Below are positions 20,826-30,839 of a DNA stretch of 64,000 nucleotides, piece by piece; within the stretch, counting starts at the first letter, position 1; the number at the start of each line of letters is the position of its first letter. The stretch is taken from assembly GCF_945859685.1 (NCBI RefSeq), contig NC_079147.1, positions 13,433,289 through 13,497,288 of the forward strand, given 5' to 3'. The notes beneath the pieces are model-generated. The model searched no databases, was not told the DNA's origin, and saw only the letters and a list, made by a program, of their open reading frames with translations. The stretch is from Eupeodes corollae (lineage: Eukaryota; Arthropoda; Insecta; Diptera; Syrphidae). Both the position numbers and the translations under genes were made by a program.

Positions 20826-22071
20826 ACCTAGTGATCTGATAGTAAGTCTGACTTAGGCCATAGCGTACGCCGACGACATAATTGCGTACAAAACGGCCCC
20901 AAAAATTGAGGTTATTAAGACACTTTTGCAGGGTGACTTCGACCAGATTGCGATGACTGGAAGTTGAAAATCAACATTCAAAAACGCGAAACTATTCTGT
21001 TCAGGACTCCGCTGTATAGAGCCTCTAGGGATACGAGAAAAAAATGGAAAAATCTAGTGACCGTTGGACTAAATCGACAGCCCCTGGCGAATAAGAGTGT
21101 AGTAAAGTACCTTGGCATCTGGTTGGATCAGTACTTGTATTTGGAAAGACATATAAGGGCTGCTCTGGCCGGAGCTGGGAGAGCTTTGCCCTGACAAAAC
21201 GGTTGTTTTTTAGCAGCCTTCTTGACAGCAGGGTGAAGGTGACTTGCTACATGGCCTTTATCCGGCCGACATTAGGATGAAGGTGACTTGCAACATCCAT
21301 GTTGGCCCTTATCCGGCCGATAATCGCCTATGGGGCCCGGTATGGTTCAACGTTGCCCCAACTTAAATGGAAAAGATTAGGGTGTATGAGAGACAATGTC
21401 TGCGAGCAAACATAAAGAGAACAGATAATTTCTTGCTGAAGCTTGGTAGGGGTTACATTGCGAAAGCGAAGTAGTCGGCTCCCTGAAATTACGCCATAGG
21501 AAATTACGCCAAAAAAATAAAATGGAAAAAACGCCAAAAATTCTCCATACAATTTTTTGGCTTTTTTTCCTAGGAAAAAGAACCCAAAGAGTTTGGTGTT
21601 AATTCCGGATTTTTTGGCTATTTTTTCCAAAAATTTCTTGGCGTTTTTTCCTTTTAGAATAATGAAAAAAGGCCAAACAATTTTTGTTTGGAAAAAACGC
21701 CAAAAATTTGCTTTTGGACTTTTTTTCCAAACAAAAAAGGAAAAAACGACCAAAAATAAACTTTTTAGTTTTTTTCCAAATCTTAAAGCAAAAAACGCCA
21801 CAAAACAAACTTTTTGGCTTTTTTTCCTAATCGAATAAGGAAAAAAAGCCAGAAAATTAACCGTTCGTTCTTCCAAATCAAAAACAAAAAAGTACATGTT
21901 TGTCGAATGTATTCATATGGTATACAAAATTATATAACGGCAAATAACAGTATTTTACATGTTTTTCACGAATTTTGAAGATCATATTTTGTTAAATTTT
22001 TTAACGTGATCAGTAGTGATTAATAGTTTGTTGTTTCCCTACCGTTAGTAGAAGAGCATTTTGATAAAGCG

Positions 22072-22333
22072 ATGGACAAAATGGAAAGTTTTGATTATGA
22101 AATTAGAAGTGGTAAACAAAAAAATAGCAAACTTTTGTACGTAACAGAACAAAAACAAATATACAAAAAAATGTGTTTTTAAAAAAGATGTTCTTTACAT
22201 TTGTTATATAAACAATTGTGGTGCTAAAATGAAAGTAAAAAGTGATGGATTGTGTGTAAAAGCAAAGAACTTCGTTGACCAATGTCCGTGTTGTCGGGAA
22301 AATGTGGCAGATGTCCTTCAGGATTACATTTAA
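22072..22333 (+). pseudogene. FLYWCH-like zinc-finger remnant of a transposase N-terminus
   Basis: Reading from ATG 22072 gives 36 codons ending at TAA 22180-22182 (SKLLYVTEQKQIYKK near the end). After a frame change the sequence continues KDVLYICYINNCGAKMKVKS, then DGLCVKAKNFVDQCPCCREN and stops at 22331-22333. The layout 'LLYV...Y...YICY-x3-CGAKMKV...' with C-x4-C matches FLYWCH-type DNA-binding fingers, which occur at the N-terminus of some Mutator-like transposases. The expected His pair after NFVD is replaced (Q, C). No catalytic domain follows. Confidence 0.5.
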
Positions 22334-22427
22334 TACCTATACAAAAATTGACAAATTGAAATAAACAAAGTTATAAGAAAATGTGTTCTACAAAACAAAT
22401 GCACAAGTACCTACGATATAATCAACG

Positions 22428-22530
22428 GCGGGGGAGGCAGCGCGTACGCGTCGCGTTCGCCGTTGCGGCGCGACGCGCGCGGCGCCGCGCTACGCGGGTT
22501 GCACCGCGCCGCTCCATGTTACGTCGTACG
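22428..22530. repeat. GC-rich, CpG-dense block in an AT-rich element
   Basis: About 100 bp with roughly 75-80% G+C by eye, full of cgcg, gcgc and tacgcg words (for example gcggcgcgacgcgcgcggcg). Surrounding sequence is about 70% A+T. It has partial dyad symmetry (gcgcgtacgcg, cggcgcgacgcgcgcggcgccgcg). No gene or known repeat recognised. Confidence 0.75.
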
Positions 22531-23300
22531 TTCAGATTCTTTTATGGACTTTTTGGGCTTTAATTCCAAATTAATTTTGGAAATTAAGCCAGAAAAAGCT
22601 CTATTCATTCTTTAAAGGCTTAATTTCCAATACTAATTTGGAAATTACTCCAAAAAGTTCTTAGTTTTTTGGCGTTTTTTCCATTTTAGTATTTTGGCTC
22701 TTTTTCCAAAAGTTTGGCGTAATTTCCACACTTTTTGGCGTATTTTCCTTTTTGTTTTTGGGCGCTTTTGTCTATTTTTTTACGCCAAAATTGTTTGGGC
22801 TTTTTTTCCAAAACAGTTTTTGGCGTAATTTCCTATGGCGTAATTTCAGGGAGCCAAGTAGTCGACTAAGAGCTTTATTTTTGGGGCTTACTATAAGAAC
22901 AATGAGTACTACGAAAGTGGCAACATTTCGCCCGAAGCTTTTCTATATTTGGACAATCGAGGGATGATACAGGATAGGGAAGCGGTTCCGCTAATCTAAC
23001 ACGTCCGCCGTAAAACTGTAGATATGCGTCTCCTTTACAGTCGAGATAGCCTCACACTGGATGGAGCCGAGTGCCTTCGGTTCAATAGGACTGTTTCCGA
23101 TAGGGACCAAAGAGATAGGGTGAGACAGGAGAACCAGTTTTGAAGGCTTCAAATTGAGAATGTCAATGTTGTCTAGGGCGTTTGGTCTTGGCCGGCTAAC
23201 ATAGGTTAGAGTTAGGATGGCACCAACAAAAAAAAAGGACATAAAGCTTACTGTGGCTTCTACTCTGAACGTCGAACTTGTCGAGTTGTAGAAGCTGAGT

Positions 23301-23626
23301 AAGTTTAATGATTCTCGATAATTTTCTCCAGATGAGTCCTGAAACTAAAGGACGTTCTTATCCCTCTACCTTTCCAAAATCATTATCCCGTCCCACATAA
23401 ACAATGCACACAAGCCAACGCTTATGTCACCAAATCCCATCCCACCTACCAAGTTGTAATGGCGATAAAGCTAGAAAGCTATCCTCTCTCCGGTGCTCAT
23501 TTCCACCCTAGGTAACCTACCTCAACTGCTGTTTACCGATCCTAATCATTTCCTTACATATCAGAATGATGTACTTAACATCAACTGACTCTTTACACGA
23601 TGTCTTTCTTTCCAACCACTTTATTG
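23301..23626. other. Unassigned spacer between Jockey and the next LINE
   Basis: Possibly Jockey 3' untranslated sequence; no tail or clear boundary. Confidence 0.35.
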
Positions 23627-23917
23627 GGCTGGAGCTAAGGTGTTAAACGACCCGCGCCAATGATCAGCCTGGCAGGGGTCCCAATTCAAAAAATAGATCA
23701 GTCTCAAATGGAGTATGCGGATACCTGGCGACCTTCGTATTAACTAGCCTTATCTGTATATGCGAATCTCTGTACAGACGGACCTCTCTTTCTTCGCAAC
23801 TCGTGGGACCAAATATGAATACTAACAAAAAACAAACAAATTATGAGACCGGTCGTGCGGCCGGGCTTGTTGCCGTATCTCCTGTCGCCAACACAGAGAA
23901 GGGAGTAGTGGCAATCC

Positions 23918-24660
23918 ATGGACCCTCCTCTGCTGTTTGCAGCAACGAATGGCAGGGTTGTGAATAATGGCCCTACCACTACTTCTGAGAGTACATCCAG
24001 AAATGGGAAGGGGAAATTCTCGAAAAACCAATACAAACAAAGGCAGCAAGCTGCGAGAATCTTAAAGGCCTCTGGTGAATCATTGGAGGCTGAAAGGAGA
24101 CCGCAGAAAACCTTACGCGTTGAATGGGCAAAAAGTATTCTTAATGCAGGACCGGAAAAGACCTCACGTCTAAAAGATAAAGGTCTCTTCAGAGGGCAAT
24201 ACCGGCACAACACCATAACTTTCCTCAATCCCATCAGGAAACAAGCCTGTTTCAGTTACGTCACGAAAGCCAAAGTCATGGTTGCGGTCATTGACACGAG
24301 CAATGATGATGGCACAATATCGGCTGTTCGTTGGCAGCTAGTCAAGGTTAAGCTCTCGGGTGGCTTTTTAAGCATTTTGAGAGTTTCCAGGACCACTTCC
24401 ATCCATAAGCGATAGGGGTTGTCATTAATAGCATGTGAAACTCATGGTTTGCGGCGATCAGAGCTCTTGTGAGTTTTACAAGCTTGCTGTCAGGTGGTTA
24501 GGTGAAGTTTGGTCAGGTGCGAAGCTCAAGGTTGTCGCTAAAGAAGACATTCCTAGCAGGTTTAGAGCCCGCATTTGAATTAAAATCGAACCTCTTGATT
24601 TCGGGGACATTCTCGAAATGATCAAGGTTTGTAATCCATCCCTGCCGACGCACAACTGGA
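23918..24660 (+). pseudogene. LINE ORF1 with DUF4780 domain, frameshifted
   Basis: The first frame (23918-24415, 165 codons) has a basic N-terminal part (GKFSKNQYKQRQQAARILKA) and the domain start (AKVMVAVIDTSNDDG, then VRWQLVKVKLSGGFLSIL). Frames after 24415 continue the domain: LYKLAVRWLGEVWSGAKLKV, VAKEDIPSRFRARI, and LDFGDILEMIKVCNPSLPTH then NW (24475-24660). DUF4780 is a dipteran-rich domain of unknown structure-function, proposed here to act as the element's RNA-binding ORF1. The strand break and stops leave it inactive. Confidence 0.7.
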
Positions 24661-24699
24661 GGATCGCCTAGCTAGAGAAAGTGAAAGATCTTTATAGGA

Positions 24700-24894
24700 G
24701 TGCCATTGTGGTACAGCTGTAGGCACGAGGAAGAGGAAGACAAAATTCTTCACCTTCTCCGTACATGCCTTGCTCTAGCTCAAAAACGCAAGAATTATCT
24801 AGGAGAATTCTTCTTTAACGATCTAAACGATCTAAATCTTATCAGCATAATCAGCATTTTATGTTTCGTAAGGTACTCAAACTGGTTCCATTGA
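24700..24894 (+). pseudogene. LINE ORF2 C-terminal zinc-knuckle region
   Basis: The frame gives WYSCRHEEEEDKILHLLRTC, LALAQKRKNYLGEFF and a final RYSNWF. It matches the usual C-H-C-type end ('FCRSC..EEE...HLLC.CP.L...R...LG') of RNase-H LINEs, with the first and third cysteines altered. It directly follows ORF1 because of a large internal deletion. Confidence 0.65.
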
Positions 24895-25003
24895 GCTTAG
24901 ATGGAAGCTTTAAGATTCATGTGGTATCACAATGGGCCATTAAACTGGCCTAAGTGTGTCCAATTCCATCATGGACAGACACTTTAACCTAACCTAACCT
25001 AGA

Positions 25004-25910
25004 CAACAAATATTTTCTTATCACATTTCTAATATTTAGTATCTAAGCAAATTATCATTTAACCATCTTAAGATTGTGTACACCTTCAGTTTAAGCTGCT
25101 TATGCAATGTTCCATGGTAAAACAAATTTACAAGAGCATTTTTTTTTTGCACTAAATTCCTATAAAAACGCAGATTACTTTGCATATTAAGTGTGCTGAT
25201 GATAATCATCTGTGCTGCTTTGTTTTACCCCAAAGACTTTTTTTTTCTTCTCAACTTATAAGTACATTCATTTGTGTAGTTTCCAAAACTAGTTCACCTG
25301 CCCTTAATTCCTCGCTTTCTCCTTCACCCAAAATAAAACAAAAATAGGTCAAGGAAACGAAATATTTGTTTTCCTTTCACAATTTATTTATTCCAAAAAA
25401 AAGTGTAGGTAAATATTTTCGAAAGTGAAATGATTATTTTATACCAAGGAACCTTTTTTCCCTCACAACTATAAATTAAAAGATGTTGAGACTGATAAGT
25501 TGATGGACGGAATTATTTATTTTTCTCTCTCTGAATGACTTGAGATAACACCAATAGCGTTGCCCTAGGTTGTTTCTTTCCCTAAATAACTCCTCTCTTA
25601 ATCTTTAATCCTTATTAATGTAATTAATTTAATCGATAAAAGCTATAGGTATACTTATGTATGGATTCTATTATGTCAACCTTGAAGCTTGAAGATAATT
25701 GATGACAATTAAGCTTTTTATTTTAAGAAAAGAAATCACCCACTATCGACATTTCAGAGTCTCTAGATCCAACTTATCATCCTAAACAATAACTTTTCTT
25801 AATAAAAAATATTAAAAACAAAGACACAAAATCTATACACACGAATATACACTCCTCGCCACTTGAATAGGACGCCCTGTATAGTTTATTTGCAATTGGC
25901 CATAACCAGA
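25004..25910. other. AT-rich spacer
   Basis: No ORF, RNA gene or repeat end recognised. Confidence 0.5.
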
Positions 25911-25975
25911 AGTAGTACTCGTGGCATGATGGTTAGTCCGTTGGACTGCAACATAGTAATCCCAGAGGTAACCAT
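25911..25975 (+). mobile_element. tRNA-derived SINE head, truncated (copy 3)
   Basis: agtagtactcgtggcatgat then ggttagtccgttggactg gives the A-box region of the SINE in plus orientation. The B box and body are lost (gcaacatagtaatcccagagg), and Jockey sequence follows directly. Confidence 0.7.
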
Positions 25976-25984
25976 CTTTTTAGT

Positions 25985-26566
25985 TTGACGAATCTTTACA
26001 GCGTTCAATATGGCGTCGACCTTCTAGCTACTGAAAAGTCATCGTATCCTAGAAGTGGTGCCTTAATGGATCTTTTGCTGTATGACACCAGACTGACAGT
26101 TACAGGCAAAGTGGATAATCACCCTTGCTTACAGACAATTAACTACGACAGTGACCACTGCGGACTGGCTGCTGAAATACAGACTCCGAACGAACGTGTG
26201 GAATTAGGGGAATACGTTGCAACGCATTTTTAAAATTACAGTAAGATGCGCTGGTCTCGTTTCACCAACGCCTTAGCGAGAGAACTTCGTTCGAGTGACA
26301 TAGCCCCACCAAACAACAGAAACCTTGAAAATACAGAGATTGACCAACATTTAAAACAAATGGACAAAACAATAAAACGAACGATGGAACGAACAATACC
26401 AAAGTACAAAGAACGGGACCAAATGGACGCTTACAGAAACGCAACTATTGACGCACTACCTAGCCACAAGAGTAGCTTGCTGACAAGACTCAAAAACTTG
26501 TACAGACGACTTACAGACCCACACGACTTGGATGTTAGGGCACTGAAATCGTCAATAAAAATGTAA
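25985..26566 (+). pseudogene. Jockey endonuclease C-terminus and linker
   Basis: Frame 1 (25985-26233) reads LLATEKSSYPRSGALMDLLL, then YDSDHCGLAAEIQTP, which has the S-D-H motif that ends apurinic-type LINE endonucleases and retains the catalytic His. A stop at 26231 separates it from frame 2 (26246-26566): MRWSRFTNALARELRSSDIA, then YRRLTDPHDLDVRALKSSIK. The N-terminal two thirds of the endonuclease are missing, so the ATG is incidental. It would nick the target site in an active element. Confidence 0.7.
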
Positions 26567-28010
26567 ATCTGTTTATTAAGGAAAACTACAGTTTATCAAT
26601 TAATAAGTACTGGGACCGCAAGATCCGGTCAGTTAATTCCAGTGACCTTAGTATGTTCCCTAAAATCAAAAATATTCAGGAAAAAGAACGGAATGACCTT
26701 CCGTGTCTGAAACTCCAACGAACTGAAGAGAACAAAGACGTTCAGGACATTTCAAATAGATCCAGAAGAAGCCTTCTTTGACTATGACTTTTACATAATT
26801 GAAGATCCAAAGGAAAAAGTGGAGGCGGTGGGAGCTGCTTTCCAGCAAGTGTACCAGGTGAATGTAAGAATTCGACCCAATCACGACCTGGAAAACAGAG
26901 CCCTACTTAATCACTTTCACCTTCGAAATGATATGACCCAATACCGATCTGAGAACCACGGTTTCATGCGGTTCGATGACGATTCCTTGGCAAATGCCAT
27001 AATCGAAAAACAAACGGAACTAAGTCCCTTGTTAATGACGAAGGTCGAGCTGCAGCTCATCTTTAACTCAATAAAAAACAAAAAGTCAGCAGGTGTCGAT
27101 GGTATATCCAACGCTGTATTAAGACATCTACCGATTGAGGCAATTGACATTTACACCACACTCTTCAATAATGCACATTATCCAGTGCATTGAAAAACCG
27201 CTGTGATTCATCCTCTCCCGAAAAAGGGAAAGCACAACTCCAACCAGTCAAATCTTCGGTCGATAAGTCTTCTTCCGAGCATCAGCAAAGTTTTCGACTA
27301 AGTGGGTAGCAGACAACAAAATAATTTCGGATAAACAGTTCGAGTTCAAGACGGGTCATGACACAATTCATGCTGCGATTAAACTCGTTTCTGAGATACC
27401 CAATGGAATAAATCAAAACAACAATGCACAGGTGCTGTTCTGGTTGGTACCGTATGGTTAGAGAGTCTTTACCTAAAACTGAGCAGGCTTGGCATAAGCA
27501 AACCATTGTCGAATATACTTTATGATACGCTTAACGGTAGAAAGTTTGCTGTCAAAAATTGCAATGTAACTTCTATCACAACATTCTAAATTAAAAATGG
27601 TCTTCAACAGGGAGCGGTGAATTCGCCGATTCTCTTCAGCATTTACACCAGCGATCTGATAGGTAGTCTTACAAAGGCAATTGCGTACGCCGACGATCTA
27701 ATTGCGTACAGAACAGCCTGAAAGGATTGGGTTATTAGAATTCGTTTGCAGCTTGATTTCGACAAAATTCAGCGATATTGCGACGACTGGAAACTGAAAA
27801 TAAATGACCAGAAGTCGGAGACAATTCTGTTGCAGACTTCGTTGGCTAGGGCCACGAGGGATACGTACAAGAATTGGCGCAAGATGGTCGTCGTCGTTCT
27901 TCACGGGCAGCGATTAGCGAGCAAAAGTGTAGTGAAGTTCTTCGGTATCTGGTTAGATCAGTACTTCGACAGACCTATTAATCCTGCGGTCTTCTCCGAT
28001 GAAAACTAAA
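26567..28010 (+). pseudogene. Jockey reverse transcriptase, broken
   Basis: Segments: SVNKYWDRKIRSVNSSDLSM-like codons (26595-26655); the 26819-27193 ORF with KKSAGVDGISNAVLRHLP (RT fingers, about 27085-27135); HPLPKKGKHNSNQSNLRSIS (27210-27270); NGLQQGAVNSPILFSIYTSD (motif B, 27595-27655); AIAYADDLIAYRTA (motif C with intact YADD, 27675-27720); WKLKINDQKSETILLQTSLA and KFFGIWLDQYF (thumb, 27788-27970). Motif A is eroded. Multiple stops (for example at 27194 and 27721) and frameshifts inactivate it. Confidence 0.75.
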
Positions 28011-28290
28011 TTATTGGAAGATACTGATGGAAATAGCTGCTATTTTCATGATTTGAGGAAAGGAAGAAATTTATTTTTAAGAACGGCTCAGCAATCACTT
28101 AAAAATCGAGCTTTTCCGCAGTTTTCGGAATTATTTGGTGGACAACGATGGACTTTCCAACATGATAACACACCAATACATACAACACGAACAACAAAAG
28201 CCTAGTTTTAGGGGAAAAAATTGAACCTATGGCCCAATACTCTCCCGACCTGAAAATCATGGTGTGAGGACGGTAGTACAAAAAAACTGA
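28011..28290 (+). pseudogene. Tc1-type transposase fragment
   Basis: QRWTFQHDNTPIHTTRTTKA (28142-28203) is the second catalytic Asp block (HDN-x-P-x-H). In a shifted frame the next codons read EPMAQYSPDLKIMV (28222-28266), the SPDL-N-P-I-E region with the catalytic Glu lost. It abuts the Jockey thumb on the left. Confidence 0.6.
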
Positions 28291-28335
28291 AGAGATTATT
28301 GAAGTCATAAAACGGTTCTGGACTTGTGCTTGTCC

Positions 28336-28790
28336 CTATTCATGTGACACGAAGTGTATATAAGAAAAGGCCTTTCCATTTAAGATTATACCTTTTTTAG
28401 AACCCTGCTGTGTATTTATCAACATGATGACCAATACCGCATTTTTTTGTTTATTGACGGAGCCATTCAGCCAAAAAAGAGCCACATCGCTGAAGTTGAT
28501 TTTTCGATGAAAATCCGAACCATTTTCAAGTTGTTGCTCAGCCCAATTCACGAAAATACGACGCTTCTGGTGGTCAAGCGGCTTTAGTTCTTGCGTCAAT
28601 TTAATCTTGTAAGGATGTACGCCAAGATCTTTTTGATCACTTGAAACGCATTTGGACTTTCGGCAACTGAAGCCTCGACAGAAGCAATGTTCTCTGCTAT
28701 TACGATTATGACGACCATAAATTGAACGTAGCGCTCATAACATTGAGGCCACCGACTCCGAATTTCGGTAATAAATTTTAATGATTTCGA
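28336..28790 (-). pseudogene. DD41D-type mariner transposase fragment, minus strand
   Basis: Coding order on the minus strand: AENIASVEASVAESPNAFQV (28650-28710), IKKILAYILTRLN, then TQELKPLDHQKRRIFVNWAE and NFSDVALFWLNGSVNKQKN (28430-28598). The FSDEDHFWLNGYVNKRN block of the 54541 element is clearly homologous. The first catalytic Asp (FSD) is present and the following residues are altered. The element lacks its catalytic C-terminal half. Confidence 0.7.
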
Positions 28791-28839
28791 AATGTCAAAA
28801 GAGCGGCAAGAATTGTGGTGTCGTTTGCTATCCCTTAAG

Positions 28840-28935
28840 CGTCCCTGTTGAAAAATCGTGTAATAAACAGTGCGCCTTATTCTCCAAATTTGAATATCAT
28901 CGAAAATGTTTGGGGATCATCAAATTAGCTTGTAG
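28840..28935 (+). pseudogene. Second Tc1-type scrap
   Basis: In one frame RVINSAPYSPNLNIIENVWG gives the SP(D/N)LN-x-IEN-x-WG block with the third catalytic Glu. It lies after the minus-strand mariner. It may be the other half of a Tc1 copy split by that mariner, or an unrelated scrap. Confidence 0.5.
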
Positions 28936-29013
28936 CTCGATTTCACTTAATTATCTGGATAGTTTTTTATACATATCTTTTAATCTGGATGTTTGAAGTT
29001 CTAGAAAAGAAAG

Positions 29014-29739
29014 GTGGTTCAACACAACAAGCCACATGGTGTCCAGGAATTCCTTCCGAATTTTATAAATTCGCCACAAAAACTAACTGGTAAACTTCTT
29101 CAACCAATCTGTTTTAATAAAGCGATTATATATACCATTTTCAAGAAGGGGGAGACGAGCGTTGCTGAGAATTATAGGGGCATATATATCCTAAATACGC
29201 TGCGAAAAGTGTTCAGCTCATTTCTCTATGAGAGGCTTATCAGATGTATTGAGTCAACAAACCGCTTAAGTATTTTTCAAGCAGGTTTTCGGTCAGGATT
29301 CTCTACTGTGGATCATATCTTCGCGCTGTCTAGTATTGCATCAAAGTATTTGGAGAATTCTAAGAGGCTCTACGTTTGCTTCGTAGATTTTAAAGCGGAC
29401 CTTGACACGGTAAATAGGCAAGCTTTGATCTACAAGCTATCATCTATAGGTGTATCTAGGAAATTTCTTCTATTATACTCCAAATTCCTGGATTCAACAA
29501 CTGCGGCAGTTTGGAATGGAAGCAACTTATCGGAATGGTTTGAGACGTCCACGGATGTTCCCCAAGGATATATTCTTAGCCCAATTTTGTTTGCCCTTTA
29601 TATCGATGCTGTCACTGACATTCTTCCGGGAGGTGTATTTTTTGCCGGCTCCTTAGTTAAAGTCTTACTTTATGCTGATGACCTGGTGCTATTGGCTGAT
29701 ACATCATGTGCTTTGCAATTGCAAATCAACAAACTTTAA
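29014..29739 (+). pseudogene. LINE reverse transcriptase, longest continuous RT frame in the window
   Basis: A 241-codon frame: IYTIFKKGETSVAENYRGIY (fingers), FQAGFRSGFSTVDHIFALSS, RLYVCFVDFKADLDTVNRQA (motif A; F-D-F-K, Asp present), DVPQGYILSPILFALYIDAV (motif B) and VLLYADDLVLLADT (motif C, YADD intact). A stop at 29737 interrupts the thumb, which continues KYLGVLITSNLNWSKHTKE near 29880. The palm motifs are complete, so this is one of the less decayed RTs here. Lack of the endonuclease and the stops make it inactive. The ATG is an internal codon, not the real start. Confidence 0.8.
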
Positions 29740-30134
29740 GACTTCTGTTCAACTTGGGGCTTAAAAATCTATACATGTAAAACAAAAGCTATGATTTTTG
29801 AATCTAGGTACCGATGAAGGCTACCGGAGGATTCATGAACCATCAGCAATAAGCGTATCGAAGTAGTAAGGGAGTCCAAGTACCTGGGAGTGTTGATAAC
29901 ATCTAACCTTAACTGGAGTAAACATACAAAGGAGAAAGGTAGGGAAGCCAAACTAGCTATAAATCTCATGAGGCCAAAGTTTTTCAGCAACAGCAGCATT
30001 GATGTAGCATCAAAGTACTGAGTGTTCAAAGCAACAGTCAATACTTATATGTGTTATAGGGCGCAAGCATCCAGAGGTTCTTTTTTAAACGACTATTCCG
30101 ATTACGTAAGGCAACACCAACGTATGCTTTACAT

Positions 30135-30707
30135 GTGGAGTCAGGTTTAGCACCGATTTACATCCAAAATCTTAAATTGCATGCCAAATATCTGATTACA
30201 GTAGTGAAAAGAGTGAAAAGCGGACTACATAAGTCAATTCTGTTATGGCAACTTCGAAGAAACGCAACACCTTTCAAAGAATGGAACAATCTTGCTGCGG
30301 CACAAAATGTAACGTTTCCTTTAACTGAAATTAACGTTATTGAATGGCAGAATTTACTTAATGACCTGACTGCTAAAACTGATAATGCGATATATTTACA
30401 ATATCTAGAAAGGGCATCCTCTTCAGAAAGTAAAAACATTTACAGGAACCTGAACCACCAATTGTCATCTGATATGAGTTATTTTTGCAAGGAACTGACT
30501 GCAGAAGCTATCCGTATCATCTTTAGGGCTGAATTACTTAATCTAAACTTTGTGCCTTATGGATCCGATTTATCACAAATCTGCTCTCTCTGCAATTTAA
30601 AAGAACTTGAAGGTACTTACCCTTTAAGTAGCAGTTTGCCCAATATTGCAAGAAATAAGGCGAATATATTTCCAAGCCAGTTTTTTTACTTTGAACGAGC
30701 TTATTGA
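30135..30707 (+). pseudogene. C-terminal domain of the same LINE ORF2
   Basis: 190 codons: GLAPIYIQNLKLHAKYLITV, then WQLRRNATPFKEWNNLA, ELTAEAIRIIFRAELLNLNF and SQICSLCNLKELEGTYPLSS. The C-x2-C start with a lost downstream H-x-C fits the zinc-knuckle end of LINE ORF2 proteins. It follows the RT with several breaks between 29739 and 30135. Confidence 0.6.
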
Positions 30708-30839
30708 TATTCTCAACAGATCAATTGGTTGGGTAAATCTCTTTAAATTTTCTAAACATTCGTTGTCATATCGCAATAGTTTTTGAACCTTAAGAAATAT
30801 TCTCCCAGTTAAAAAAATAACAAATATTTTTGTTTCAAA

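Larger units (their letters stand above)
21477..22855. mobile_element. 1.38-kb inverted-repeat DNA element made of GGC...TTTTCC modules
   Basis: The ends are perfect 39-bp inverted repeats beginning ggctccctgaaattacgcca, and the target duplication is aagtagtc (21469-21476 and 22856-22863; 8 bp). Inside each end are many copies of a 12-bp-like module: ggcgtaatttcc, ggctttttttcc, ggcgttttttcc and their reverse complements. They fill about 21477-21870 and 22545-22855. The core holds a broken FLYWCH-like reading frame (22072-22333) and a GC-rich block (22428-22530). An 8-bp duplication fits hAT, P, Merlin or some Mutator-like elements. The FLYWCH-like frame would favour a Mutator-like origin; this is inference. 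Confidence 0.85.
20826..23300 (+). mobile_element. Jockey-like LINE, 5' truncated, split by a TIR element
   Basis: Coding frames start at the YADD box (AIAYADDIIAYKTAP, 20855-20905). They continue WKLKINIQKRETILFRTPLY, then SVVKYLGIWLDQYLYLERH (20960-21160), and AFIRPT, PIIAYGARYGSTLP-like thumb codons to about 21470. After the nested element (21477-22855) the frame resumes with YYKNNEYYESGNISPEAFLY and LDNRGMIQDREAVPLI (22889-22998). The paralogue at 25975-28000 has matching YADD and LDQYF blocks. The sequence up to about 23300 probably holds the 3' untranslated part; no tail was identified. Confidence 0.7.
23627..25003 (+). mobile_element. Deleted DUF4780 LINE ending in CCTAA repeats
   Basis: The sequence runs from a leader (ctggagctaaggtgttaaacg, 23629) through an ORF1 (23918-24660). 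It then jumps to the last ORF2 codons (24680-24895) and a 3' untranslated region ending taacctaacctaacct (24985-25000). The same 3' end, in reverse, is the insertion inside the Helitron at 51250-51845, which confirms this as a real element terminus. The whole endonuclease, RT and RNase H are missing. Confidence 0.75.
25976..28010 (+). mobile_element. Jockey-like LINE, 5' truncated
   Basis: Coding order is endonuclease C-terminus (25985-26230), basic linker (26246-26566), pre-RT region (26580-26880), RT (26880-28010). The paralogue at 20826-23300 shares the YADD and LDQY blocks. The element stops within the thumb (GIWLDQYFDRP, 27945-27980), and Tc1-like sequence follows. Confidence 0.75.
28985..30780 (+). 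mobile_element. Non-LTR element ORF2, RT to C-terminus, clade unresolved
   Basis: A single ORF2 can be followed from GIPSEFYKFATK (29052-29087) through the RT (29014-29739) and C-terminal domain (30135-30707). It ends with a CSLCNLKE zinc-knuckle-like start, then NWVNLFKFSKHS. The 5' endonuclease is missing. No tail is visible before the Transib relic at 30840. Confidence 0.7.

Noticed and set aside
21328..21897. 189-codon minus-strand ORF rich in Phe and Lys
   Set aside because: It runs through the inverted-repeat module array (repeated TTTTTGGC and GGAAAAAAC), so it is a low-complexity artefact. The plus-strand frames there are equally artificial.
22381..22563. Arginine-rich 60-codon ORF (possible basic protein)
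   Set aside because: The Arg content comes from the GC-rich block read in one frame; the flanks are noncoding.
23740..24234. 164-codon minus-strand ORF
   Set aside because: It lies antisense to the DUF4780 LINE ORF1 and has no motif of its own.
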